This document shows positions 1-8,845 of a stretch of 56,891 nucleotides of DNA, one piece after another (within the stretch, counting starts at the first letter, position 1; every line of letters starts with the position of its first letter). Origin of the DNA: Sphingomonas mollis (GTDB lineage: Bacteria; Pseudomonadota; Alphaproteobacteria; Sphingomonadales; Sphingomonadaceae); contig NZ_JAELXS010000012.1 in the NCBI RefSeq assembly GCF_016427505.1, positions 1-56,891 of the forward strand, in the 5' to 3' direction. A program made the position numbers and the translations under genes. The notes under the pieces were generated by a model, which ran no database searches, was not told the origin of the DNA, and was given only the letters and a program-made list of their open reading frames with translations.

Positions 1-117
1 GTCGGGATCGAGCACCTCTTGTGCCCACAGCGGAGTGGCCGTGTGAAGCAGCAGAACCGCAGTAATGACGCGGAGCAGCACCTTGTTCAGCACGCCGAAC
101 GTCTTTCGTTTTCCCAT
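1..117 (-). CDS. N-terminus of an exported protein, cut by the window edge
   Basis: An open frame reads from an ATG at 117 on the minus strand to base 1 without a stop, giving 39 residues. They form a typical Sec signal: a basic start (MGKRKTF), a hydrophobic stretch rich in V, L, I and A, and an Ala-x-Ala-like end near 'PLWAQE'. An in-frame ATG at 135 would add six residues. Neither start has a well-spaced ribosome site, so the start is uncertain. The rest of the gene lies outside the window and I cannot name the product. Confidence 0.45.
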   Translation of the reverse strand, partial: MGKRKTFGVLNKVLLRVITAVLLLHTATPLWAQEVLDPD

Positions 118-318
118 GGACTGCGCGTGCAGCATCCTCACACGCGATGCCAGCCTCAACCTTGCAGGCGGCTGCTATCGGAAGGCCGGAAGGGGCAAAA
201 AGGGCTGCGACACCAAAGTGAACGAACGGCGGAAGTTGGGAGGGCTCGGCGGCACCGAGAACGGCCGGTTGTGGGTCGTCCTGCCGAGATGTTGCCGAGC
301 AGGCGTCTCTCGGTGCAG

Positions 319-921
319 TCATAGATTCGACACGAACCACACGACGAAAGCGGCCACTCCGAGAAATGCGAGCGCGAGCGCAACGCGCACTAGAGGCGGG
401 TCTTTCGGAGCGGCGTCTTGCGGCCACGGCAAGGTGAGCGCTCGCAGGGGCGCCACGAAGGCAGCTGTCGCGCCCGCTACCCGAACCCAGTCCAGCGTCA
501 CCCAGCGTTGCGCCATCGCGATCGACTGTGCGTCCGTGATGGTGTCTTTTGTGGACGCGATGCCGTGATAGTAGAGCGCGGCGTTCATCGGCCAGAATGC
601 GACAACTGTCAGGATGAGTAGGAGCAAAATGCCGAGCGAGGGGAGACAGAGCAGCCATCGGTAACGCCACGGAGTTCGCCAGCCGCCTATAAGTGCCCCG
701 AACCCGGCGACCAGCATTCCTGCCGAGAACGGAATGAAGAACATGCCCGTATCGACCGGCCAGGCCTTGCCGTAAGGCATCATCGCAAGAGAGGCAGGCG
801 GGTGGGCACTCCACGCGCCAGCAAGAACGAGAAGGTCGAACAGCTTGGCGCCGAGCAGTGGCCCTCCAACCAGCACGGCAAGCCACAGGAATGCTCGCGT
901 GATTCGTTCCCTGCTCGCCAT
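319..921 (-). CDS. DUF1772 family integral membrane protein
   Basis: This 200-residue protein has about four hydrophobic segments (near residues 8-35, 60-80, 90-112 and 178-199). It carries the DUF1772 pattern: an early 'FFIPFSAGML' segment, 'FWPMNAALYYHG' in the middle, and a later 'W-x-x-L-DWVRVAGATAAF' segment. DUF1772 proteins are small membrane proteins, some related to anthrone oxygenases, mostly of unknown role. The ATG at 921 is preceded by a G-rich stretch. It has no evident link to the sugar genes that follow and probably belongs to the chromosomal flank. Confidence 0.7.
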   Translation of the reverse strand: MASRERITRAFLWLAVLVGGPLLGAKLFDLLVLAGAWSAHPPASLAMMPYGKAWPVDTGMFFIPFSAGMLVAGFGALIGGWRTPWRYRWLLCLPSLGILLLLILTVVAFWPMNAALYYHGIASTKDTITDAQSIAMAQRWVTLDWVRVAGATAAFVAPLRALTLPWPQDAAPKDPPLVRVALALAFLGVAAFVVWFVSNL

Positions 922-1238
922 GCCGGCCCCCGTCGAGCGCGAACATTACGTTCGCTTCCTTCGGACCATCTCCTGAAATCGGCGAGGCCGCAAGCCACCC
1001 CCTGACGCGTTCCGAGGGCTTGGCGAGACCTAATCCCTGTTCACGCCGAGATGAACGAGCGGCTGCTTTCGGGAAGCGACCCCAGCAGCTCGAACGACCG
1101 CAACTGTGGGTCAAAATGTGCGGGAACGGGAGCTGCGGAGGTCGAAAACGGGCCCTGCAACGCGTGGCGTTCTCCCGCCGTCCTGTATCACGGACTTCCA
1201 ACCTTCTATCCAGAGAAAGCCGGAGACCGGCACGCGTG
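922..1238. other. 317-bp gap without a convincing gene
   Basis: Open frames cross this stretch on the plus strand, but none has a plausible start plus a recognisable product, and their composition (many Ser, Asn and Cys) is unlike the neighbours. I see no hairpin with a T-tract. It separates the DUF1772 gene from the end of the CoA-transferase operon and may mark the island boundary, but I see no direct repeat or tRNA remnant there. Confidence 0.4.
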
Positions 1239-2369
1239 TCAAAGCAAACTAAACTCGGTAATAATGTCCATGGTGTTCTGCCCAATACTTGGCGCGCTGA
1301 TGCAGCTCTCGGCACGATGCCCATCGATCCGGATCGGTGTGCGGGTGGTGGTAATCGCGGCACCGTTGCGATGAACGCGCTGGATCATGTCCAGTCTCGC
1401 AAATCCTTCCTGCGCCAGCAAGGTCGGCCAGTCCTGAACCGCAACGCACCATACATCCTCGATGCGTAACAGCGCGAGCCAGTGGGCGGTGACGTTCGAG
1501 GAGAGTCGGTCCGCAATAAGCGCTTTCACGCCGTCACGCTCTGCGAAGGCGTCATGGCCGGCGATCGGCAGGTCGAGTATGCGTCCGAGGACGGGCAGGG
1601 GGGTCATCGCCAACGCGAGCCAGCCATCTGCGGTGGCATACACGCCATAAGGAGCGCCAAGATAGGCGTGCGCGCTGTCGTTCGACGCCCGCGGTGGCAT
1701 ACGACCACCGTCGTTGAGGTGCGTCGTTAGTACCTCGAACTGGAGATCGACCATGGCCTCCAGCAGGCTGGTTTCCACATGCGCACCTTCGCCGGTCATG
1801 CCACGTCGGATGAGCGCGGCAAGAATTCCTTCGACCAGAATGTGGCCCGCCAGCATATCGGCAACCGACAGGCCGAACGGAACGGGGCCGTCGCCATGGT
1901 CGCCGTTCAGCCACATCGCGCCGGACATGGCTTGGGCGAGGAGGTCCTGACCCGGCAACCGCGCCCATGGCCCATCGCCACCATAGCCCGAAATCTCCGC
2001 GACGATGAGGCTGGGGAAATCGCTACGAAGCCGGGTCGCGCCGAACCCCAGTCTATCGGCGACGCCCGGACGGAAATTCTGGATGACCACATCGGCCTGG
2101 GCGATCAGCCGCCGCAACAGCGCCGCATCGCCGACATCCTTCAGATCGACTGCAAAGCCTTCCTTGTTGCGGTTGATCGCGTGGAAGAGCGTCGAATCGC
2201 CCGCGACGTCGGTGTCGCTGAGGTATAATTGCCGGCAGATGTCGCCGCTGCCCGGCCGCTCGACCTTGATGACTCGCGCGCCCAGATCGGCGAGACGCAA
2301 CGCCGCCGACGGGCCGGACAGGAACTGCGCCATGTCGATCACGAGCAGCCCGGCCAGCGGCGCGGTCAT
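1239..2369 (-). CDS. Class III (CaiB/BaiF-type) CoA-transferase, copy 1
   Basis: This 376-residue protein is a family III CoA-transferase. The N-terminus '[19 protein letters not shown]' is the CoA-binding signature and 'PGQDLLAQAMSG' holds the catalytic Asp expected to form the acyl anhydride. Enzymes of this family move CoA between small carboxylic acids in the cytoplasm. The ATG at 2369 overlaps the stop of the upstream solute-binding-like gene (ATGA), so the two are probably translationally coupled. The frame stays open upstream, but only by shadowing that gene. It is clearly paralogous to the CoA-transferase at 3600-4793; some class III enzymes are alpha/beta heterodimers, so the two could form one enzyme (inference). 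The substrate is unknown. Confidence 0.85.
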   Translation of the reverse strand: MTAPLAGLLVIDMAQFLSGPSAALRLADLGARVIKVERPGSGDICRQLYLSDTDVAGDSTLFHAINRNKEGFAVDLKDVGDAALLRRLIAQADVVIQNFRPGVADRLGFGATRLRSDFPSLIVAEISGYGGDGPWARLPGQDLLAQAMSGAMWLNGDHGDGPVPFGLSVADMLAGHILVEGILAALIRRGMTGEGAHVETSLLEAMVDLQFEVLTTHLNDGGRMPPRASNDSAHAYLGAPYGVYATADGWLALAMTPLPVLGRILDLPIAGHDAFAERDGVKALIADRLSSNVTAHWLALLRIEDVWCVAVQDWPTLLAQEGFARLDMIQRVHRNGAAITTTRTPIRIDGHRAESCISAPSIGQNTMDIITEFSLL

Positions 2370-3487
2370 CGCGACTCTCCGTACAGGCGGTTGAGTGCGG
2401 CGATCACCTCTTGCGCGGACTCGTGGGCGCGCAACGCCTGTTCCAGCCGCTCCGATGCCGCACGCTGGAACTCCATGTAACCATCGTGGCGCGGGCGAAG
2501 CCAAGCCAGATCGAGCGTCCGGCGCGTGGCCGTATAGAAGTCTCCGGCGATCCGGTTCACCGCTACGCTGTCCCACGCCGCCGCATGGGCGGGCTGCCCG
2601 CCGGTCGTGCCGACCAGATCGCGCTGGACCGCGCCGCTGGCAATCCAGCCGGCGAACCGCGCCGCCCCGGCGGGATCGGCGCCGAAGCGCGATACCGCGA
2701 TGCCGGTGCCGCCCAGCGCCGAGCCATAGGGCACAGTGCTGGCATCGGGGCCGGCATGGGGAAGGTCGCCGAAGCGGATGCGGGTGTCGCGAAAGCCCGG
2801 CTGGGCGTAGCTGACATAGCCGTAGATGAAGGGGGCGACGGCGACGGGGGATGCGGGTTGGGCCATCGCCTCGAACACGTCGATCGGGTCCATCGCCCAT
2901 GCGCGGTCGTCCGCCGCATCGGCGAGGACCGACAAACGGTCATAGGCGACGGCCGCATCGTCGGGGAACAGCGCGTCCGCCGTCACGTCCAGCGCGATGC
3001 CGCCGAGGCCACATAGGGTGAACAGCGTCATCAGCGCGTGGGGTGCGCGCAGCGGGATCAGGGCGGTGCCGTCGCGGACCAGCGCGGGCAGCGCCGCGGG
3101 ATCGGCCGGCGGGGCACCGATGCGACCCGGCACCCACGCCATCACCTGCGCCGCGGCATCGATCGGCAGGGCCCATTGCCGCCCCGCCCAGCGATAGCTT
3201 TCGTACGAGCCGCCAATCGACCCCCGCGCCACATCGTCCAGCACATCGCGCCCCAGCACCGTATCGAGCGGGACGAGGCAATCGGCAGCGCAAATCTGCC
3301 CGACATGGGGATGATCGATCACGATCAGGTCGTAGCGGCGGGCGAGGTCCTCCACCGGATAGCTCTCGAAATCCTGTAGCGAGCGGCCCTCCCATTCGAT
3401 GGCGACGCCGGTCAGTTCCTGCCACCGCGCCGATGCGGCGACGAGGGGATCGACGCCGCGGGGGTGGTTCCATGTCATGCCGCGCAA
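2366..3487 (-). CDS. Family-1 solute-binding-like protein without a signal peptide
   Basis: This 373-residue protein begins 'MRGMTWNHPRGVDPL', the N-terminus of a family of extracellular-solute-binding-fold proteins, and carries typical two-lobe features: 'YDLIVIDHPHVGQ', 'WALPIDAAAQVMAW', 'YVSYAQPGF'. No hydrophobic export signal or lipobox is present. The chosen start is a TTG at 3487 with AAGGA six bases upstream; an internal ATG at 3478 has no ribosome site. Neither start restores a signal peptide. No family-1 permease genes adjoin it. It is co-transcribed with CoA-transferase copy 1. It could be a cytosolic ligand-binding protein rather than a transport component (inference). Confidence 0.7.
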   Translation of the reverse strand: MRGMTWNHPRGVDPLVAASARWQELTGVAIEWEGRSLQDFESYPVEDLARRYDLIVIDHPHVGQICAADCLVPLDTVLGRDVLDDVARGSIGGSYESYRWAGRQWALPIDAAAQVMAWVPGRIGAPPADPAALPALVRDGTALIPLRAPHALMTLFTLCGLGGIALDVTADALFPDDAAVAYDRLSVLADAADDRAWAMDPIDVFEAMAQPASPVAVAPFIYGYVSYAQPGFRDTRIRFGDLPHAGPDASTVPYGSALGGTGIAVSRFGADPAGAARFAGWIASGAVQRDLVGTTGGQPAHAAAWDSVAVNRIAGDFYTATRRTLDLAWLRPRHDGYMEFQRAASERLEQALRAHESAQEVIAALNRLYGESR

Positions 3488-3530
3488 GGTTCGTCCTTCA
3501 TGCCCGTCGAGTCGATCGCGATGGTAGCTG

Positions 3531-3571
3531 TTGACGTGTCATAATCAGGCTCATAACGTTTGCCAACAAAC
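3531..3571 (+). promoter_or_regulatory. Candidate promoter/operator of the 12-gene operon
   Basis: In the 112-bp divergent gap, TTGACG at 3531-3536 could be a -35 box; the matching -10 around 3553-3559 is weak. Two copies of TCATAA lie at 3539-3544 and 3551-3556. An inverted repeat GTTTG-CCAA-CAAAC spans 3558-3571, just where transcription would start, as expected for a repressor site. A related sequence occurs at 19884-19897. Confidence 0.3.
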
Positions 3572-3599
3572 AACGAATCAATATGCAAACAGGAGAAGG

Positions 3600-4793
3600 G
3601 TGTTGGTGCCGATCGGTGGCCCGGATCATGCGGCGGACGGACCGCCCCCCGACGGCCTGCCCCTTCACGGGCTGACGGTGCTGGACCTGAGCCAGTATCT
3701 GGCGGGGCCGTCCTGCGCGCTGCGGCTGGCCGATCTGGGCGCGCGGGTCATCAAGGTGGAACGCCCGCAGGGCGGCGACGCCAGTCGCAGCCTGTATCTG
3801 GCGGGACTCGATTTCGACGGCAGCAGCGCGTTGTTCCACGCGATCAACCGCAACAAGCAAAGCTATACCGCGGACCTGAAGGACGCGGACGACGCGGCGG
3901 CGGTGCGTCGGTTGCTGACGATGGCGGACGTGGTGATCCACAATTTCCGGCCCGGCGTGATGGACCGGCTGGGTCTGGGCTGGGAGGCGGTGTCGGCGAT
4001 CAACCCCCGTATCGTCTATGCCGGGGTCAGCGGCTATGGCGAGGCCGGACCGTGGCGCGACCGGCCGGGTCAGGACCTGCTCGTGCAGTCGCTGTCGGGC
4101 ATGGCGTGGCTGTCGGGCGATGCGGGTGACCCGCCGGTGCCCGCGGGCCTGTCGATCGTCGACATGACGGCGGGCGCGCAGCTGTGTCAGGGCGTGCTGG
4201 CGCTGCTGGTGCGGCGCGGCGTATCCGGGCGGGGCGGCCGGGTCGACGTCAGCCTGATGGAGGCGGCGATCGACCTTCAGTTCGAACATCTCGCGGTGTA
4301 TCTGAACGGCGGCGACGCCATGCCGCCACGCAGCGGGGTCGCCAACGGAAACGTCTATCTGGCCGCGCCTTATGGCATATATGCTACCGCTGATGGCTAT
4401 CTGGCGCTGGCGATGACACCGATTGACCGACTGGGTGCGCTGATCGGGATGGAGGACGGGGCGGCGCTGCCCGCCGCCGACGACCTCGATGCGCGCGACG
4501 CGATCAAGACGGTGGTGGCCGACATCCTGATCCGGCGCGACACCGCGCACTGGCTGGCGATCCTGGAGCCGGCGGGCGTATGGGCGGCGCCCGTGCTCGA
4601 CTGGCCGGCGCTGCTCGCGCATCCGGGGTTCGCCGCGCTGTCGGCGACGCAGCGGATCGCCGCCCCGGACGGCGCGACGCTGACGCTGACGCGCTGCCCG
4701 ATCCGGGTCGATGGCCGGGTCCTTACCTCGTCCAGCGCGGCACCCCGTCTGGGTGCCGATCGCGCGGCGATCGATGGAGACATGGCGGCATGA
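3600..4793 (+). CDS. Class III (CaiB/BaiF-type) CoA-transferase, copy 2
   Basis: This is a family III CoA-transferase of about 397 residues, paralogous to 1239-2369. It has the same CoA-binding signature ('[19 protein letters not shown]') and the same Asp-containing segment ('[12 protein letters not shown]'). The frame is open from 3531, but AGGAG at 3591-3595 points to GTG 3600, TTG 3603 or GTG 3606; I chose 3600, and the residues before '[10 protein letters not shown]' are not conserved with copy 1. Its last codons overlap the MaoC gene by 4 nt. It opens a 12-gene chain that continues to 18717. With the MaoC hydratase it implies a CoA-activated acid that is hydrated or dehydrated; the acid is unknown. 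Confidence 0.85.
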   Translation: MLVPIGGPDHAADGPPPDGLPLHGLTVLDLSQYLAGPSCALRLADLGARVIKVERPQGGDASRSLYLAGLDFDGSSALFHAINRNKQSYTADLKDADDAAAVRRLLTMADVVIHNFRPGVMDRLGLGWEAVSAINPRIVYAGVSGYGEAGPWRDRPGQDLLVQSLSGMAWLSGDAGDPPVPAGLSIVDMTAGAQLCQGVLALLVRRGVSGRGGRVDVSLMEAAIDLQFEHLAVYLNGGDAMPPRSGVANGNVYLAAPYGIYATADGYLALAMTPIDRLGALIGMEDGAALPAADDLDARDAIKTVVADILIRRDTAHWLAILEPAGVWAAPVLDWPALLAHPGFAALSATQRIAAPDGATLTLTRCPIRVDGRVLTSSSAAPRLGADRAAIDGDMAA

Positions 4794-5242
4794 TCGTCGA
4801 ACAATATTTCGAGGATTACGAGATCGGCAGCAGCCGGACGAGTTTCGGGCGCACCATCACCGAAACCGATTTCGTCGTCCACGCCGGCCATACCGGCGAT
4901 TTTTTCCCGCATCACATGGATGCCGAATGGTGTGCGGGCGAGGAGATCGGCCAGCGGATCGCGCACGGCACGCTGGTGTTCTCGGTCGGGATCGGCCTGA
5001 CCGCGACGACGATCAATCCGCATGCCATGTCCTATGGCTATGACCGGCTGCGCTTCATCCGCCCGGTCCATATCGGCGATACCATCACCACCGTCACCAC
5101 CATCCGCGATATGCGCGATCACCCGAAACGGACGACGCACGGCGTCGTGACCGAGGGGGTCGATATCCGCAACCAGCGGGGCGAGACGGTGCTGGCGTGC
5201 GAGCATCTGTATCTCGTCACCCGGCGCGGGGCCGCAGGCTGA
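4790..5242 (+). CDS. MaoC-like (R)-specific enoyl-CoA hydratase
   Basis: This 150-residue single hot-dog protein has the hydratase-2 motif: Asp37 and His42 in 'GDFFPHH', followed by the usual small-residue helix. The Asn normally found in GDxNPxH is Phe here. Later strands ('[14 protein letters not shown]') fit MaoC dehydratases acting on acyl-CoA esters. The ATG overlaps the CoA-transferase stop (ATGA). Family members also include mesaconyl-CoA hydratase-type enzymes, which work with class III CoA-transferases on branched dicarboxylates, so a branched acid is a reasonable guess but not shown by the sequence. Confidence 0.8.
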   Translation: MIVEQYFEDYEIGSSRTSFGRTITETDFVVHAGHTGDFFPHHMDAEWCAGEEIGQRIAHGTLVFSVGIGLTATTINPHAMSYGYDRLRFIRPVHIGDTITTVTTIRDMRDHPKRTTHGVVTEGVDIRNQRGETVLACEHLYLVTRRGAAG

Positions 5243-5244
5243 CG

Positions 5245-6240
5245 ATGCGGTGGCGGCCGTTTCCCGTGACGTGCTGGACGCTGGTGGTCGCGGTGGCGAT
5301 CGTCTCGCTGGCGACCCTGCGCGGCACCGCGCGGGCGACAGCGGCGGCACCGCCCGTGGCGGTGGCGGGTGCGCCGCGATACGGACTGTCGACGGTCGGC
5401 CTGAGCTATCCGTTCGCCGCCGCGATCGCCAAGGGCTTCGCCGATGCAGCAACGCGAGACGGCGCCGCCGCCGTCGTCCTCGATGCGCGGGGCGGCGTGC
5501 AGAAACAGGCCAACGACATCGACGACTTGGTCGCGCAGGGCGTGAAGGGCGTGGCGATCATGCCGCTCGATTCGGTCGTGGCGCAGGGGTGGGTCGATCG
5601 CGTGCGCCAGGCCGGAGTACCGGTGGCGGCGGTCGCGGCACAGGTCGGCGATCCCCGCACCCGCCGCATCGACGACGTCTATCCGGGCCTGACCGCGCTC
5701 GTCTCGCAGGACGAGACGATGGCGGGGGAAGCAGCGGGCCGGCTGTCGGCATCGCTGCTGCCCGCCGGACGGACGGCGACGGTCGCGGTGATCGAGGGGG
5801 CGGCGGGCTTCCCCGAGGTGGAACAGCGCGCGCGTGGTTTCCGGCGCGGGCTGGACCGGGCGGGCGCCCGTTACCGGATCGTCGCATCGCAGCCGGGCAA
5901 CTGGACCGCAGAGGGCGGCGAGGCGGCGTGCCAGAACATCCTGGCGGCTCGGCCCGATATCGACCTGTTCTTCAACGAGGCCGACGACATGGTAATAGGC
6001 TGCGCGCGCGCGGTCCGCGCCGCCGGGTCGGCGGCACGGCTGGTCGGCGTCGGCGGATCGAAGCTGGCCATCGCGTCGATTAGGGCAGGGGCGGTGGACG
6101 GGACGGTGTGCTTCAAGCCGGAGGCGCTGGGTGCGCTGGCCTTCGCGGCGCTGCGGGGCGGGGCAGGGTCGCGGTTCCGCACCTATGCCATCCCCGCCGT
6201 CACCCGCGACACGGTATCGCAATGCGTGGGGCAGTGGTGA
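5245..6240 (+). CDS. RbsB-type periplasmic sugar-binding protein of ABC importer
   Basis: This 331-residue protein has a Sec signal (a basic 'MRWR', then a hydrophobic run ending near 'ARATAAA') followed by a type I periplasmic binding fold: 'YGLSTVGLSYPFAAAIAKGF', 'QANDIDDLVAQGVKGVAIMPLDS', 'LFFNEADDMVIGCARAV'. These are hallmarks of ribose/xylose/galactose-type binding proteins (Peripla_BP_4). It begins two bases after the MaoC stop and is followed by its ATPase and permease. It should deliver a monosaccharide or small glycoside released by the linked GH42/GH29 enzymes. The ligand cannot be read from sequence. Confidence 0.85.
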   Translation: MRWRPFPVTCWTLVVAVAIVSLATLRGTARATAAAPPVAVAGAPRYGLSTVGLSYPFAAAIAKGFADAATRDGAAAVVLDARGGVQKQANDIDDLVAQGVKGVAIMPLDSVVAQGWVDRVRQAGVPVAAVAAQVGDPRTRRIDDVYPGLTALVSQDETMAGEAAGRLSASLLPAGRTATVAVIEGAAGFPEVEQRARGFRRGLDRAGARYRIVASQPGNWTAEGGEAACQNILAARPDIDLFFNEADDMVIGCARAVRAAGSAARLVGVGGSKLAIASIRAGAVDGTVCFKPEALGALAFAALRGGAGSRFRTYAIPAVTRDTVSQCVGQW

Positions 6241-7712
6241 TGCTGACGCTCAGCGGGATCGAGAAGGTCTTCCCCAACGGCACCGCCGCGCTGCGCGGTG
6301 TCGACCTGACGCTGGTGCCCGGCCGGGTCCATGGCCTGCTGGGCGCGAACGGGGCGGGGAAGTCGACGCTCATCAAGATACTGGCCGGGGCGACGGCGCC
6401 GTCCGCCGGCACGATCATACTGGGCGACCGGCCGTGCCGCTTCGCCAGCCCGCGCGATGCCAAGGCGGCCGGCGTCGCCACTATCTTCCAGCATATCCCG
6501 CTGGTGCCGACGCTATCGGCATTCGAGAATATCGTGCTGGACGAGCGCGGCTGGCGGCGCGGTGGCGACCGGCGGCGGATCGCGGCGCTGGTCGCCACGC
6601 TGCGCGATCCGTTTCCGCTCGACGCGCTCGTCACCGATCTGCCGATCGGCGCACGGCAGATGGTCACGATCGCGCAGGCGCTGGCATCCGGTGCCGATGT
6701 GGTGGTGATGGACGAGCCGACCGCCTCGCTGGCGGGGCACGAGCGCATCGCGGTCTACGACACCGTCCGTCGGCTGGCGGCGGAGGGGAGGGCGGTGCTG
6801 TTCGTGTCGCATTTCATCGACGAGATCGTCGCCCTGACCGACGACGTCACCGTGCTGCGCGACGGGCGCGTGGTACTGGAGGCGCGAACCACCGACCTGA
6901 CCGAGGGGCTGATCGCCGAGGCCATCGCCGGCCGTGCCGTCGCCGTGCTGGAACGGCCCGCACAGCCGCGGCGGCGTGGCCGGCCGCTGCTGACGGCGCA
7001 TGGCCTGACATCGCCCGGCCGGCTCGCCCCCACCGACCTGACACTGCACGAGGGCGAGATACTGGGGCTGGCCGGGATGCTGGGATCGGGACGCAGCGAA
7101 TTGCTGCACGCGATCTTCGGCGCGGACCGTGCCGCCGGGGGCGAAGTGGTGCTGGACGGCAAGCCGGTCGGTCGGTGGCCGGACGAGGCGGTCGCCGCCG
7201 GCATCGCGCTGGTGCCCGAGGATCGCGATACGCAAGGCTATGCCCCGCAACTGGGCATCGCCGCCAACATCGCGCTGCCGCAGACCGGCCGGCTGCTGAT
7301 CGACCATGCGGCGGAGGCCCGCGCGGCGGCGGCGGCGATCGTGCGGCTGGGGATCAAGGCGACGGACGGCGACGCGCTACCCGTCGAACTGTCCGGCGGC
7401 AACGCGCAGAAGGTGGTGATCGCGAAGTGGCTGCGGCCGGCGACGCGCGTGCTGCTGCTCGACGAACCCACCGCGGGCATCGATATCGGCGCGCGGACGG
7501 ACATATTGCGCCTGATCCGCGATCTCGCCGACGAGGGGCTGGCCGTCATCCTCGCCTCATCCGAGTTTTCCGAACTGGTCGCGGTGGCCGACCGCATCCT
7601 CGTGCTGCGCGACGGCCATGTCGTCGCGACGGCCGATCCCGCGACCTGTGACGAGGCTGGTCTGATCGTTCTGGCCGGCGGCGGGCGGCCTGCGCTGGAG
7701 AATGCGGCATGA
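6240..7712 (+). CDS. Sugar ABC importer ATPase, two-domain RbsA/XylG/MglA type
   Basis: This 490-residue tandem ATPase energises sugar import. Domain 1 has Walker A 'GANGAGKST' at residues 35-43 and Walker B 'VVVMDEPTAS' near 155-164. Domain 2 has the degenerate P-loop typical of the RbsA family ('GMLGSGRSE'), the signature 'LSGGNAQK' near 384, and a second 'LLLDEPTAGID'. One functional and one degenerate site is normal for this family. The ATG shares one base with the preceding stop (TGATG), and the stop overlaps the permease start. Confidence 0.93.
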   Translation: MLTLSGIEKVFPNGTAALRGVDLTLVPGRVHGLLGANGAGKSTLIKILAGATAPSAGTIILGDRPCRFASPRDAKAAGVATIFQHIPLVPTLSAFENIVLDERGWRRGGDRRRIAALVATLRDPFPLDALVTDLPIGARQMVTIAQALASGADVVVMDEPTASLAGHERIAVYDTVRRLAAEGRAVLFVSHFIDEIVALTDDVTVLRDGRVVLEARTTDLTEGLIAEAIAGRAVAVLERPAQPRRRGRPLLTAHGLTSPGRLAPTDLTLHEGEILGLAGMLGSGRSELLHAIFGADRAAGGEVVLDGKPVGRWPDEAVAAGIALVPEDRDTQGYAPQLGIAANIALPQTGRLLIDHAAEARAAAAAIVRLGIKATDGDALPVELSGGNAQKVVIAKWLRPATRVLLLDEPTAGIDIGARTDILRLIRDLADEGLAVILASSEFSELVAVADRILVLRDGHVVATADPATCDEAGLIVLAGGGRPALENAA

Positions 7713-8845
7713 CCGACCGGCAACGGATATTCGGGCTGCGCGCGGCGGGGGTCTATTATGCCCTGCTGCTGCTGCTCGTGACGCTGGCGGCGATCGCCGC
7801 GTCGCGCGGGCTGCCCGCCTATCTGTCGGCCCAGAACCTCGGCAACATCGCCTATCAGGCGTCGCTGGTCGGGATCATGGGCGTCGCGATGACGGTGATG
7901 CTGATTACCGGCGCATTCGACCTCTCGGTGGCGTCGGTGGCGGCGCTGGCGGCGGCGGTACTGGTGGGGCTGGCAGGGCGGATCGGCTTCGCGCCCGCGA
8001 TCGTCGCGGCATTGTGCACGGCGGCGACGGTCGGGCTGGTCAACGGCGTGATCGTCCAGTTCGTCGGGATCAACGCGTTCATCGTTACGCTCGGCACGCT
8101 GACCGCGGTGCGCGGGCTGGTGTTGATCCTGACCGACGGCCGGTCGCTGATGGTGGAGGACCCGGTGGTCCTGCAACAGATGCTTGCCTTCGAGAGTACA
8201 CGCGTGCCGCTGTTCTGGCCGTTGCTGGCCGTCGCCGCTCTCCTGCTGGCCGGGGGCGTCGCGAAGCGGAGGACGCCGGCGATCATGGCGGGCGGCATCG
8301 TTGCCGCGCTGGCATTCCTGGGCGGGCGGGGGGCGAGCGTGGCGGCGCCGGTCGTCTATCTGGCGCTGTTCACCGCCGCGGTCGGCTTCATGCTGCGCTT
8401 CACCGTGATCGGCCGGCGCCTGTATGCGGTGGGCGGCAATGCGGAGGCGGCGCGGCTGTCGGGCATCAACGTCCATGCCTACCGTCTGGGCGCGTTCGTG
8501 CTGTCGAGCGTCGCGGCGGGCTTTGCCGGCGTGCTGTTCGGGTGTCGGCTGGGCGCGATCAACCCGACCGCGTTGCAGGGGACGGAACTGACCGTGATCG
8601 CCGCCGCCATTCTGGGCGGTACGTCGCTGTTCGGCGGCGCGGGCAGCGTGGTGAAGACGGTGGTGGGCGCGCTGCTGCTGTTCACGCTGACCAACGGGTT
8701 CAACATCCTGAACCTGGGGGCCAATTACCAGGGGCTGATCGAGGGGATCGTGGTGGTCGCGGCGGCGGCGATCTACACCGTCGGCGGCCAGCGCCGACGG
8801 GCCTTCACCCGCGTCGACACCGCCCCGGCGGAGGCGACGGCATGA
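7709..8845 (+). CDS. Sugar ABC importer permease, RbsC type
   Basis: This 378-residue very hydrophobic protein of the BPD_transp_2 family has 8-10 predicted membrane segments. It shows the family's 'GIMGVAMTVMLITGAFDLSV' segment early and 'VIAAAILGGTSLFGGAGSVVKTVVGALLL' late. It is the membrane partner of the ATPase just upstream, with ATGA overlaps at both ends. A hydrophobic insertion around residues 160-215 makes it somewhat longer than a typical RbsC (about 320 residues). Confidence 0.92.
   Translation: MTDRQRIFGLRAAGVYYALLLLLVTLAAIAASRGLPAYLSAQNLGNIAYQASLVGIMGVAMTVMLITGAFDLSVASVAALAAAVLVGLAGRIGFAPAIVAALCTAATVGLVNGVIVQFVGINAFIVTLGTLTAVRGLVLILTDGRSLMVEDPVVLQQMLAFESTRVPLFWPLLAVAALLLAGGVAKRRTPAIMAGGIVAALAFLGGRGASVAAPVVYLALFTAAVGFMLRFTVIGRRLYAVGGNAEAARLSGINVHAYRLGAFVLSSVAAGFAGVLFGCRLGAINPTALQGTELTVIAAAILGGTSLFGGAGSVVKTVVGALLLFTLTNGFNILNLGANYQGLIEGIVVVAAAAIYTVGGQRRRAFTRVDTAPAEATA

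Noticed and set aside
1239..2900. Longer 553-residue reading of CoA-transferase copy 1
   Set aside because: The extra N-terminus shadows the upstream solute-binding-like gene in another frame and is Arg-rich; the ATGA overlap at 2369 gives the family-length protein.
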